DNA of 8,820 bases from an uncultured Bacilli bacterium (GCA_947631285.1 CANRKS010000039.1:1-8820); one strand, 5' to 3'. Positions 1-7,066 are shown, counted from the stretch's first letter. The notes: generated by a model not told the origin, from the sequence alone. Made by a program: numbers and translations.

Positions 1-18
1 CATACTTTGCATAAAAAG

Positions 19-53
19 AAAAGCCTAATTTCAATAGAAATTAAACTTTTTTT
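19..53 (+). terminator. Hairpin with T-tract at left edge (probable terminator of a gene left of the window)
   Basis: TAATTTC (26-32) and GAAATTA (37-43) pair across a 4-base AATA loop. AAAAG (19-23) and CTTTT (46-50) can extend the stem across a 2x2 internal loop, and a run of seven T (47-53) follows. Reading frames entering from the left edge on the + strand stop at 12-14 and 26-28, so this could end a + strand gene whose body lies outside. On the - strand the stem is also followed by a T-rich stretch (CTTTTCTTTTT), so it may work both ways. The stem is AT-rich and therefore weak. Confidence 0.45.
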
Positions 54-136
54 ATTTCTTCATCTGTCAAACTCGGGTTATATTATAAATAATCTTAATA
101 TTTATAAGCACAATTATGCACTTGTTAAAAAAAGTA
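54..136. other. Intergenic stretch with no recognised gene
   Basis: Between the left-edge hairpin and the Sel1 gene promoter I see no supported gene. One + strand frame stays open from base 1 to a stop at 163-165, but it runs straight through the hairpin and into the promoter, has no start with a ribosome binding site and is compositionally plain AT-rich DNA. A short - strand frame ending at 42-44 reads like a protein C-terminus (...NPSLTDEEIKKV) but has a stop only 14 codons upstream. Confidence 0.6.
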
Positions 137-166
137 TTCATATTTCACTCACATTGATGATATAAT
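137..166 (+). promoter_or_regulatory. Extended -10 promoter of the Sel1-repeat gene
   Basis: A perfect TATAAT lies at 161-166 with an upstream TG at the extended -10 position (TGA-TATAAT). The -35 region is poor; the best match is TTCATA at 137-142 with an 18-base spacer, as is common for extended -10 promoters. The -10 box is followed by only six bases (AGAGAT) before the ATG at 173, so the predicted transcription start coincides with the start codon and the mRNA may be leaderless. Confidence 0.65.
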
Positions 167-172
167 AGAGAT

Positions 173-1660
173 ATGAAAAAGAAGTATATAAAATTAAATG
201 ATAATTATAGTCATTTAGCAATCGGTAATATTATTAATGTTATTAAAGAAGAAAGCAAAAATAAATCTTCAGCTATTCAGGAAGAAGTTTTCTGTGCCTT
301 ATTTAATATAACGTATGCTAATGAATCAACTGTTAATAATTATTGCATTGGTTCTCGTAGTTTAGGAAACGACTATAAACAAATTTATATTAGTTTAAAA
401 AAGAAATATGCAACTGATCCTTCCGTATTTGTTGAAATTATCGATAACATTTTAACTATTGTTGAAGGTTCTATTTATGATATTAAAAATATTAAATCGT
501 TAAATGGAAACAAATCTTTAAAAAATATATGTCAAAAATTATATAATATTAGTAAGAATGATTTTTTTGTTCCTAAAGAAAGCATCACTTTATTTCGAAA
601 TTTATTAAGTGAAAAAAATTATTATCAACTTTTTGTGGAATTTCTTCTTTTTGCTATATTAGAGAAAAAACAACCTCTTTATGAAGATGAAAAAACCAAA
701 AATATTGTAGAAACCATTTTACAAAACACAGATATTTCGGTCGTGGATTTACAAAACTTTTTGCTTTTAGAATTAAATGAAGGTATTAATTTTAGTTATT
801 CTCTTTTAAATTTAGCCGAAAGTGGTAATGCTTATGCTAATTATGAAATTGCTGTTCAAGAATATCGAGGAACCTTCTCGGGCACCCCTCGTTTTGATAA
901 AGCTTATGCTTATTTTGAAAAAGCTTCCGCAAAAGAACATCCATCTGCTTATTGGATGATGGGTAATATGATAATGAAAAAAATCATTGGTAATGGTAGT
1001 GATGAAGATCTAAAAAAAGGATTCCAATATTTTAAAAAAGCCGCGAAGCTCGGAAATATTGCCGCGAAAAATTCCTTAGGGCTATGTTATTTAAAAGGTG
1101 AGGGTACTACTAAAGATACTGATAAAGCATTGGCTCTTTTTCAAGAAGCGGCGAAGAAAAATTATGCTTATGCGTATAATAACTTAGGCCTTTATTATGA
1201 AAAAGAAAAAGATTACGAAAAAGCTTATGATTACTTTTTAAAAAGTGCTTCTTTAAATGAAAGTTTTGCCTGCAATAGAGTTGGTGAATACAAAAGAGGT
1301 AAAAACATACCAAAAGAAGCTTTGGAATATTACGAAAAAGCCCTTAATAGTAGTATCCGTGAAAGATGTATATGGGCATATTATAATATTGGTAAATATT
1401 ATTATCTAGAAGGTAATTTAGAAAGTAAAATATTAAAAGATGAAGATAAAGCGATTAGCTATTTTGAAAATTCCGATTCTCTAATAGAGTCTTTAGAAGA
1501 ATTACTAGCTATCTATTATAAAAGAAATGACGTAGAAAAAATTAACTATTATAAAAATAAAATAGAAAGTCATCCTTTATATGATGAAAAGGTTGCTAAA
1601 AGAATTAATGGAAAATTAAAAAATATTAAAGATCATAAAGAGAAGATTATTATTCCTTAG
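173..1660 (+). CDS. Sel1-like/tetratricopeptide repeat protein with uncharacterised N-terminal domain
   Basis: This is a 495-residue soluble protein with no signal peptide or membrane segment visible. The N-terminal ~205 residues are an unassigned, mostly helical region. From about residue 213 to 435 there are five to six Sel1-like repeats (pattern A.YNLG..Y..G......KA..YF.KAA..G), for example around 219-255, 281-294, 296-331, 333-364, 378-396 and 402-435. Sel1 repeats form alpha-alpha solenoids that act as protein-binding scaffolds, often in signalling or envelope processes, so the likely role is a cytoplasmic adaptor with unknown partner. The ATG at 173 is the first in frame and has no convincing Shine-Dalgarno; the -10 box is six bases away, which favours leaderless initiation. 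The gene stands alone on the + strand and converges on the phosphoglycerol transferase gene with only 15 bases between stop codons. Family assignment is confident; specific function is unknown. Confidence 0.85.
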   Translation: MKKKYIKLNDNYSHLAIGNIINVIKEESKNKSSAIQEEVFCALFNITYANESTVNNYCIGSRSLGNDYKQIYISLKKKYATDPSVFVEIIDNILTIVEGSIYDIKNIKSLNGNKSLKNICQKLYNISKNDFFVPKESITLFRNLLSEKNYYQLFVEFLLFAILEKKQPLYEDEKTKNIVETILQNTDISVVDLQNFLLLELNEGINFSYSLLNLAESGNAYANYEIAVQEYRGTFSGTPRFDKAYAYFEKASAKEHPSAYWMMGNMIMKKIIGNGSDEDLKKGFQYFKKAAKLGNIAAKNSLGLCYLKGEGTTKDTDKALALFQEAAKKNYAYAYNNLGLYYEKEKDYEKAYDYFLKSASLNESFACNRVGEYKRGKNIPKEALEYYEKALNSSIRERCIWAYYNIGKYYYLEGNLESKILKDEDKAISYFENSDSLIESLEELLAIYYKRNDVEKINYYKNKIESHPLYDEKVAKRINGKLKNIKDHKEKIIIP

Positions 1661-1676
1661 ATCTTTAATATTTTTT
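1618..1676. terminator. Bidirectional terminator-like inverted repeat between convergent genes
   Basis: A 17-base sequence at 1618-1634 (ending AATATTAAAGATC) is exactly repeated in inverse at 1660-1676 (starting GATCTTTAATATT), with a 25-base loop. It straddles the stop codon of the Sel1 gene (1658-1660) and reaches the stop codon of the - strand gene (1676-1678). The + strand copy runs into T7 and the - strand copy into TTTTTTAATTTT, so transcripts from both sides could end here. The long loop and AT-rich stem lower confidence in termination; the repeat itself is exact. Confidence 0.55.
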
Positions 1677-3616
1677 TATTTAAATACTTTACTATAATAA
1701 TTATTATCAATAATTAATTTACTCATCGTTATTTTATTATTAACAATTTGATTAACAGTTGTTACATATTGAGGATCATTTTCTTCTCCTTCAACAGGAA
1801 CAAATTGTCTTTTAGCAGCATAATAGATACCTTTATCACTAGCCCAAGAACGATCGGCAAACATAGCAAGTCCTCCTTCGGTACTTAGAATATCTTTACC
1901 AATAAATAATCGAGAATCATATTTTATACCAAATGCATTGTAAATTGTCGGTATAACATCTATTTCACTTCCTACTTTATCAACTTTAATTGGATCCATT
2001 TGATTATTCCATAAGATAAAATTACTTTTATTTACTAACACTTTATCATCTTTTGGATAAGAAGATACTTCATTTATTTCTTCAATGGTAAGTTCATATG
2101 GATAATGATCTCCCACTAAAGCAATGACAGTATTATCTAGTTTTCCAGCTTCACTTAATTTTTGAATTAAAGTTTCTAAAGCCTTGTCTAATTCCATTTG
2201 GGCAGCAATATAAGAAGCCGGTCCTTCACTATAAGGAAGATTAAACTTTTCATACTCTTCTCTATGCTTGCGAGCTTGAGCATTCGCAGCAAATGTATAA
2301 GTAGCATGACCTGATACAGAAGCATAAAAGACCATAAATTTATCATCATTAATATAATCTGTGTAAGTCTTTTCAATCATAGCCACATCACTTTGAGGCC
2401 ATTCTTTACAATTAATTAAAGTTTCTAAACCATTATAACAAGCTTTAAAATTATCAAATCCTAAGCTTTCCAAATACTTATTACGATCTTGAAAACGATA
2501 AGAATTATTATGATAGGCATATGTTTGATAATTGTTTTCCTTAAATTTAGTTGCTACACCTTGAGGAAAAGCAATATTACCACTTCTAAATTTAGATAAA
2601 ATAGAAGTAGATTGAGCATATAATCCCGTTAATTCTTGGAACTCTCCCCCAATTGTACTATAAATAGTTGGAGTATAAAAATTAGTAAAGACAAATCCAT
2701 TGTTAACTAATTTATATAATGTCGGCGTTAAATCTTTAGAAACAGCAATTTCATTAAAGCTTTCCGCCATAAACAAAATTAAATTTTTATCTTTAAAAAA
2801 GCCGGTATATTCATTTTGTAAAGTTCCTTTATCATTTTTCATATATTCATGAATTTGCTTAACTTGATTATTAGCTTCCCCACTTATTAAAGAATCAAAA
2901 TCAATATCTAAATTATTGTAATCATAAACAATTGGTTCTGAAGATTTATCTTCATCATGATTAAGACTACCATTTAAAACAATTTTCTCTTCAAATCCAA
3001 AAATAGCTCTTTTAACATCAATAACAAATGAATTTAAAACGCCAAAATTCTCCATATTTAAAGAAACATCATTAATATCATAATATAAAGCATGAGGTGA
3101 ATATGATTTATCTTTATCAATATTAAGCCCTAATAAATAAAGGCCATAAAAACCTAAAGTCATAGCTAAAATAACTAAACTTTTTTTAAAACTATTTTGT
3201 TTAAAATGTAAATAATTACGTCCCAATAAGGAAACGATTAATGGAACAAAAAATAAAATAATTCCTGGTAACCTTTTAACGGTTTCCATTACAGCTTTAC
3301 CGGCAAATTCCCCGATTTGATCCGCTACTTGAAAATCACTTAAAGATAAAGTAAAATCAAAATAACTTTTAACTACATATTGAGCACTAAACCAAAAACC
3401 TATTAAGCCAATTAAAATGTAAAAAATAGTTTTATTAACTGTTTTATTTTTAAAGAGATTCGTAAATAAACTTAAAAATAAAGCAAAAGGAATTAAAAAC
3501 AAAACCATATTAAGGAAGGACATACGAAAAATAGGATTACCTATTAATAATTTATATACCACTTCCATATAAATAAAACTAAATAAAAAAATTATAAATA
3601 AATTTATTTTTTTCAT
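1676..3616 (-). CDS. LtaS-like phosphoglycerol transferase / sulfatase-family membrane protein
   Basis: This is probably a polyglycerol-phosphate (lipoteichoic-acid-type) synthase that moves glycerol phosphate from phosphatidylglycerol onto an envelope polymer outside the membrane. Counting from the ATG at 3616 (646 residues), five hydrophobic helices at about 4-25, 33-54, 62-80, 114-132 and 147-164 precede an extracellular alkaline-phosphatase-fold domain, as in LtaS. Metal and catalytic positions are visible: E285 in LFMAES, the presumed nucleophile T321 in YSTIGGEF, H437 in SVSGHA, and D503-H504 in GDHY. The length fits the ~640-residue LtaS family. A GTG nine bases upstream (3625) is an alternative start, exactly six bases after the -10 box, where a leaderless mRNA would begin; the ATG is preferred because GAGTGAG in front of it is a weak ribosome-binding match. 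The gene has its own promoter and faces the Sel1 gene. The exact polymer made cannot be read from sequence. Confidence 0.85.
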   Translation of the reverse strand: MKKINLFIIFLFSFIYMEVVYKLLIGNPIFRMSFLNMVLFLIPFALFLSLFTNLFKNKTVNKTIFYILIGLIGFWFSAQYVVKSYFDFTLSLSDFQVADQIGEFAGKAVMETVKRLPGIILFFVPLIVSLLGRNYLHFKQNSFKKSLVILAMTLGFYGLYLLGLNIDKDKSYSPHALYYDINDVSLNMENFGVLNSFVIDVKRAIFGFEEKIVLNGSLNHDEDKSSEPIVYDYNNLDIDFDSLISGEANNQVKQIHEYMKNDKGTLQNEYTGFFKDKNLILFMAESFNEIAVSKDLTPTLYKLVNNGFVFTNFYTPTIYSTIGGEFQELTGLYAQSTSILSKFRSGNIAFPQGVATKFKENNYQTYAYHNNSYRFQDRNKYLESLGFDNFKACYNGLETLINCKEWPQSDVAMIEKTYTDYINDDKFMVFYASVSGHATYTFAANAQARKHREEYEKFNLPYSEGPASYIAAQMELDKALETLIQKLSEAGKLDNTVIALVGDHYPYELTIEEINEVSSYPKDDKVLVNKSNFILWNNQMDPIKVDKVGSEIDVIPTIYNAFGIKYDSRLFIGKDILSTEGGLAMFADRSWASDKGIYYAAKRQFVPVEGEENDPQYVTTVNQIVNNKITMSKLIIDNNYYSKVFK

Positions 3617-3631
3617 ACATCTCACTCTTAA

Positions 3632-3659
3632 ATTATATCATTTTTTTCTTTAATGTTAA
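3632..3659 (-). promoter_or_regulatory. Promoter of the LtaS-like gene (TTAACA-N16-TATAAT, extended -10)
   Basis: Reading the - strand, TTAACA (3659-3654) and a perfect TATAAT (3637-3632) are separated by 16 bases, with TG at the extended -10 position. The predicted transcript begins at about 3625, leaving about nine bases before the ATG at 3616, or none before the GTG at 3625. The gene therefore has its own start of transcription despite lying downstream of the rpsP unit in the same direction. Confidence 0.75.
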
Positions 3660-3683
3660 CCTTTTCTCTCCAATATTGACAGT

Positions 3684-3709
3684 AAAATAAAAAGAAGAAC
3701 TTAGTCTTC
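3684..3709 (-). terminator. Intrinsic terminator at the end of the rpsP-khpA-ispH unit
   Basis: On the - strand GAAGA (3709-3705) pairs with TCTTC (3698-3694) across a 6-base loop, followed by TTTTTATTTT (3693-3684). The stem overlaps the last codons and stop (3703-3701) of the membrane-protein gene. The stem is only 5 bp, but its position immediately before the next gene's promoter (3632-3659) supports termination here. Confidence 0.55.
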
Positions 3710-4540
3710 CCTTAAAACAATTTTTTTAATTGTACATTTATTAACAATATCTTCAATATCATTTTTAATTAATTCGCCATATTTATTTTCAAAATAGAAA
3801 GTATAGTCTTTCCCTTTAATTAAAGATTTTCGACTATCATCATCCATAACTCTTTCTAAAGTTACAGTCTTACCATTTTCATCTTTTATAGTAAGCTCAT
3901 AATAATGACTCATCTTAACTTCCGTTGTATCCGTCTCAGGATTATAGACACTTCCCTCTTTAATTCCTAAATCTTTAATATTACTTAAAGTATATACCCG
4001 ACTAAATTCTTTATCTTCAAAATAATTTTTCCCACAGGCTCCATCTTTAAAAGCATTAACTGCATTCATATTCTTACCAAAATAAATATCTTCATTACCA
4101 TCAGAAGTATGACATTTAATAATAGTTAAATCTTCATTAAAAAGATGATTATCTTTTGTTTCATAAATAACTGTTCCCCCATCTCTTAAAGCTGATTTTA
4201 CTTTTAAAGATTCTTCCATATTTTTAAAAGCTGCTTCTAAATCATCATTAAATTTAGTTAAATAATCTTTAAATGATAATTTACTTTCTTCATAAGTTAT
4301 ATTTAATTCATCTATATTATATAAATAAATAACGCGATTATTAACTCTAAAATATTCTTTGACAGTATTATTAAAATTATAAGTATCTACAGGTTCACCC
4401 TTCTTTTTGGAAGGAATTAAACCAATAATAAAGATAGCAATTAAAATAAGAATAATTATTAAGAAAATACTTTCTAAAGCTGTATTTAATTTATTATAAT
4501 TTCTCTTTTTATTTTTCATTTTGGAAAGCTTCTTTTTCAT
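3701..4540 (-). CDS. Single-pass membrane protein of unknown function
   Basis: I do not recognise this 279-residue protein. It has a very basic N-terminus (residues 1-18, many K/R), one long hydrophobic helix at about 24-43, then a charged domain of ~235 residues that by the positive-inside rule should lie outside the cell. There is no lipobox. Three cysteines (143, 169, 269) are the only ones and could form a disulfide or bind a ligand. The outer part alternates short beta-prone and charged segments without a motif I can name. The ATG starts nine bases after the stop codon of the ispH fusion gene, and that stop is embedded in a weak ribosome-binding stretch (AGTAGGTAG), so the two are probably translationally linked. 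A hairpin terminator overlaps its end, making it the last gene of the rpsP unit. A role in the envelope is only an inference from topology. Confidence 0.7.
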   Translation of the reverse strand: MKKKLSKMKNKKRNYNKLNTALESIFLIIILILIAIFIIGLIPSKKKGEPVDTYNFNNTVKEYFRVNNRVIYLYNIDELNITYEESKLSFKDYLTKFNDDLEAAFKNMEESLKVKSALRDGGTVIYETKDNHLFNEDLTIIKCHTSDGNEDIYFGKNMNAVNAFKDGACGKNYFEDKEFSRVYTLSNIKDLGIKEGSVYNPETDTTEVKMSHYYELTIKDENGKTVTLERVMDDDSRKSLIKGKDYTFYFENKYGELIKNDIEDIVNKCTIKKIVLRED

Positions 4541-4549
4541 AACATCTAC

Positions 4550-6475
4550 CTACTTACTTCTAATATTAATATAAATAAGCAAACCTTTCAAGATATCTTT
4601 GCCAATTTCTAAAATTTCTAACTCATTAATAAGATCTAAACACTCGCCATATAAATCATTTAAATAGTTATTAGCGTAATCATAAGCTCCGCTTAATTTT
4701 AGAATAGCTCTTATCTCTTCTAAATCATCTTTACTAATATTATGGTTACCATAAATTTTCAAAAAATCATCTTTATAAGGACTATTTATAACATAAGAAT
4801 ATAAAATAGTTTGTTTAAATTCTTCAATATCTGAAGTATTAGATTTACCCGTTTCTTCTTCTTTAGAATAAATGCCTAATAGATCATCTTTAATTTGAAA
4901 AGAAATACCAATTTTATTTAAAACATTTTCTAATTGTTCATTGGCATCTTTTCCACCCAAAAGATAACCAAGCATAAAAGGGCCAATGATGGTATACCAA
5001 CTTGTTTTTAAATGATAAATACTTAGAATATCTTCCTCCGTTACAGCTTTTAAATTATATTTTCCTAAAAAAGGAAGGTAAACATCTATCATTTCTCCTT
5101 TAATCGTCTTTATAATAATATCATTATAATAAGATATAAGTTTGGCAAATGCAGGTAAAGAGCCAAATTTTTGGGCTAAATATTTATTAGCTTCAAAAAG
5201 GCCTAAATCACCAGCACAGATGGCTAGGGAATTAGCTAATTTTAAAACATCATTATTGTATTCTCTATTACTTGATAATTCTAAATATTCATGACATATT
5301 CGTCTAGGAATAGTTTCTTTACCTCTTCTTATTTTAGCATTATCAATTATATCGTCATGAATTAAAATAGCACTTTGAAATGTTTCATACGCATAACCTA
5401 AATCTAAATACTTTTTATCTTTATTTCCTGTAAGATAATATCCTAAAGCAATTAACGTTGCTCTTATATATTTACCCCCTTGATTTAAATCTTGCATATT
5501 GAAAATAACTTTTTGAACTAAATCATTATCTTGATCTTTTTCTTTAAATAGTTCTTCATTAAATGCCTCTTGATTATCTTTAAACTCTTGATACTTTTCT
5601 TTATAAAATATTAAAAAGGCTAATAAGTATTTATAGTTATAAATTTCTTTTATAGGGGTTGATGCTCCACCCGTAATGCCAATTTTTGTCTTTTCATTTA
5701 TTTCCCTACTGTTTAAAATAAAATTCATAAACTCTTTAATATGGGAAAATTTATAACATGGGACAATACTAGATAATTCATTATATACCTCTTCGGTATT
5801 ACTACTATTTTCGCCTCCAATGACAAAAACTATATCGACCTCTTTTGCTAATTTTAAACCACTTTCTTTAATCTTTTCCACGGCATTACAAGTTGTATCA
5901 TCGATAATTATTTCGGCATCTAAATATTTATCTTTTATTAGGCTGGTAACTTCTTTAAAAAAAGCAGGACTAATTGTTGTTTGAGAGGTAATATATTTCT
6001 TTTTAGAATCACTTATCTTATTTAAGTCATCAAGGCTATCAATTATTAAACCTTCATTATTACACCAACCATTAGTACCAATAATTTCTGGATGATTTTT
6101 CTTACCCACTAAAATAATTTCATAACCATCTAAATATTTTTGATATACTTTTTCATGAATTTTACTAACTTTAGGACAAGTAGCATCATAGTATTCAATT
6201 TGATTAGCATTTAAATAGTCATAAGTATTCTTACTTTCACCATGAGCTCTTAATATTACAATATCATTACTATCACATTCTTCTATTTTATTTATAGTAA
6301 CTATTCCTAAATCATTTAATTCCTCTAATACTTTTTCGTTATGTAAAATTTCTTTATAGATACATATTCTTTTAGGGTTTTCTTTTTCAATTTCCCTTTC
6401 GTATATTTCATAAATTAAATTTAAAGCATTTGTACTTCCCTTACAAGTTCCACAAATATCTGCGACTTTTATCAT
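4550..6475 (-). CDS. ispH: Fusion: HMBPP reductase (IspH) - trans-polyprenyl diphosphate synthase
   Basis: This is one uninterrupted 641-codon frame with two enzyme domains. Residues 1-~283 are IspH (LytB), the last MEP-pathway step, which reduces HMBPP to IPP and DMAPP on a 4Fe-4S cluster. The three cluster cysteines are C11, C100 (DATCP) and C196 (DDTTC). H45, H78 (AHG), H128 and E130 (HPE), T167 (QTT), NSSN at 223-226 and GGAS at 269-272 match the substrate-binding residues of E. coli IspH. Residues ~300-641 are a trans-prenyltransferase: GGKYIR at 333-338, first aspartate motif DDIID at 374-378 followed by RRGK at 383-386, KT at 490-491, and a second motif QIKDD at 527-531 in the DDLLG form. 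This half condenses IPP units onto an allylic primer; chain length cannot be told, although alanine at -5 from the first motif would allow geranylgeranyl-type products. A strong GGGGAGG site lies seven bases before the ATG. It is cotranscribed with rpsP and khpA upstream and a membrane-protein gene nine bases downstream. Confidence 0.92.
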   Translation of the reverse strand: MIKVADICGTCKGSTNALNLIYEIYEREIEKENPKRICIYKEILHNEKVLEELNDLGIVTINKIEECDSNDIVILRAHGESKNTYDYLNANQIEYYDATCPKVSKIHEKVYQKYLDGYEIILVGKKNHPEIIGTNGWCNNEGLIIDSLDDLNKISDSKKKYITSQTTISPAFFKEVTSLIKDKYLDAEIIIDDTTCNAVEKIKESGLKLAKEVDIVFVIGGENSSNTEEVYNELSSIVPCYKFSHIKEFMNFILNSREINEKTKIGITGGASTPIKEIYNYKYLLAFLIFYKEKYQEFKDNQEAFNEELFKEKDQDNDLVQKVIFNMQDLNQGGKYIRATLIALGYYLTGNKDKKYLDLGYAYETFQSAILIHDDIIDNAKIRRGKETIPRRICHEYLELSSNREYNNDVLKLANSLAICAGDLGLFEANKYLAQKFGSLPAFAKLISYYNDIIIKTIKGEMIDVYLPFLGKYNLKAVTEEDILSIYHLKTSWYTIIGPFMLGYLLGGKDANEQLENVLNKIGISFQIKDDLLGIYSKEEETGKSNTSDIEEFKQTILYSYVINSPYKDDFLKIYGNHNISKDDLEEIRAILKLSGAYDYANNYLNDLYGECLDLINELEILEIGKDILKGLLIYINIRSK

Positions 6476-6497
6476 TATAAAACCTCCCCTTAATTTG

Positions 6498-6523
6498 AAA
6501 AAAAGAAATAGAACCTATTTCTT
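6498..6523 (-). terminator. Hairpin with T-tract between khpA and ispH (weak terminator or attenuator)
   Basis: On the - strand AAGAAATAG (6523-6515) pairs perfectly with CTATTTCTT (6511-6503) across a 3-base loop and is followed by five more T (6502-6498). It begins inside the khpA stop codon. Only 46 bases separate khpA from the fusion gene and I see no separate promoter in them, so the hairpin probably reduces rather than blocks read-through, lowering downstream expression relative to rpsP. The stem is AT-rich and the three-base loop is tight. Confidence 0.5.
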
Positions 6524-6767
6524 AAAAAGAATCAATATTAATTTTTACTTTTGGCATTTTGTTTATTGCGGCATAGGCTTGAATTAAAGTTCTAATAGAT
6601 GTAGATGTTTTTCCATTTTTACCAATCACTCTTCCCATATCAGCTTCTGGAACTAAGATTTCTAAAATAGTTATATCATCATCAGCTTCAAAAAGAGAAA
6701 CTTTAACAAGCTCTTTGTTGGCAACTATACTTTTTACTAAATATTCGGCAAACTCTACAACATTCAT
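6522..6767 (-). CDS. khpA: KH-domain RNA-binding protein KhpA
   Basis: At 81 residues this has the usual KhpA (YlqC) length and is a single KH domain. The RNA-binding loop GKNG is at 49-52 in MGRVIGKNGKT, flanked by the VPEADMGR lead-in and a helix at ~55-68. In Gram-positives KhpA pairs with KhpB (Jag/EloR) to bind small RNAs and mRNAs and to affect cell elongation. The ATG lies ten bases after the rpsP stop, and the overlapping TAGGTAGG supplies the ribosome binding site, so it is translated from the rpsP mRNA. The rpsP-khpA order is classical for Firmicutes. The rimM, trmD and rplS genes that often follow are absent here and the isoprenoid fusion gene takes their place. Confidence 0.93.
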   Translation of the reverse strand: MNVVEFAEYLVKSIVANKELVKVSLFEADDDITILEILVPEADMGRVIGKNGKTSTSIRTLIQAYAAINKMPKVKINIDSF

Positions 6768-6777
6768 AAATGCCTAC

Positions 6778-7059
6778 CTAATTCTTTTTCTTAATTGTCT
6801 TAGATGCAGCATATTTTGCCATAATGCCTTCTCTTGATAAAATATTTCTAACGGTAGCAGTTGGCTCTGCTCCATTCTTTAACCAATTTAAAGTTTTTTC
6901 TTCATCAATTGTTACAACTTCAGCTCCCTTAAGAGGATCATAAGTTCCAAGAGTTTCAATAAAACGACCATCTCTTGGTGAATGAGAATCAGCCGCAACT
7001 ATTCTATAAAAAGGTTTTTGCTTTGAACCCATTCTTTTTAATCTTAATTTAACTGCCAT
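6778..7059 (-). CDS. rpsP: 30S ribosomal protein S16
   Basis: This is a 93-residue S16, of normal length for the family, needed for assembly of the 30S body. The N-terminus MAVKLRLKRMGSKQKPFYRI and the SPRDGRFIETLGTYDP block are the family signature. The C-terminal part (GAEPTATVRNIL) is also typical, followed by a basic tail. The ATG at 7059 has a perfect AGGAGG seven bases upstream (7067-7072) and lies about 20 bases after the predicted transcription start. It is the first gene of the unit rpsP-khpA-ispH fusion-membrane protein. Confidence 0.97.
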   Translation of the reverse strand: MAVKLRLKRMGSKQKPFYRIVAADSHSPRDGRFIETLGTYDPLKGAEVVTIDEEKTLNWLKNGAEPTATVRNILSREGIMAKYAASKTIKKKN

Positions 7060-7066
7060 ATATATG

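Noticed and set aside
42..86. - strand frame reading ...NPSLTDEEIKKV and ending next to the left-edge hairpin
   Set aside because: It looks like a protein C-terminus and is followed by a hairpin, but an in-frame stop sits 14 codons upstream and there is no start; too short to call even as a remnant.
1110..1313. 67-codon frame on the - strand
   Set aside because: Lies fully inside the Sel1-repeat gene on the opposite strand; no ribosome binding site and composition of a shadow frame.
2188..2376. 62-codon frame on the - strand
   Set aside because: Lies inside the LtaS-like gene in another frame of the same strand; low-complexity hydrophobic translation.
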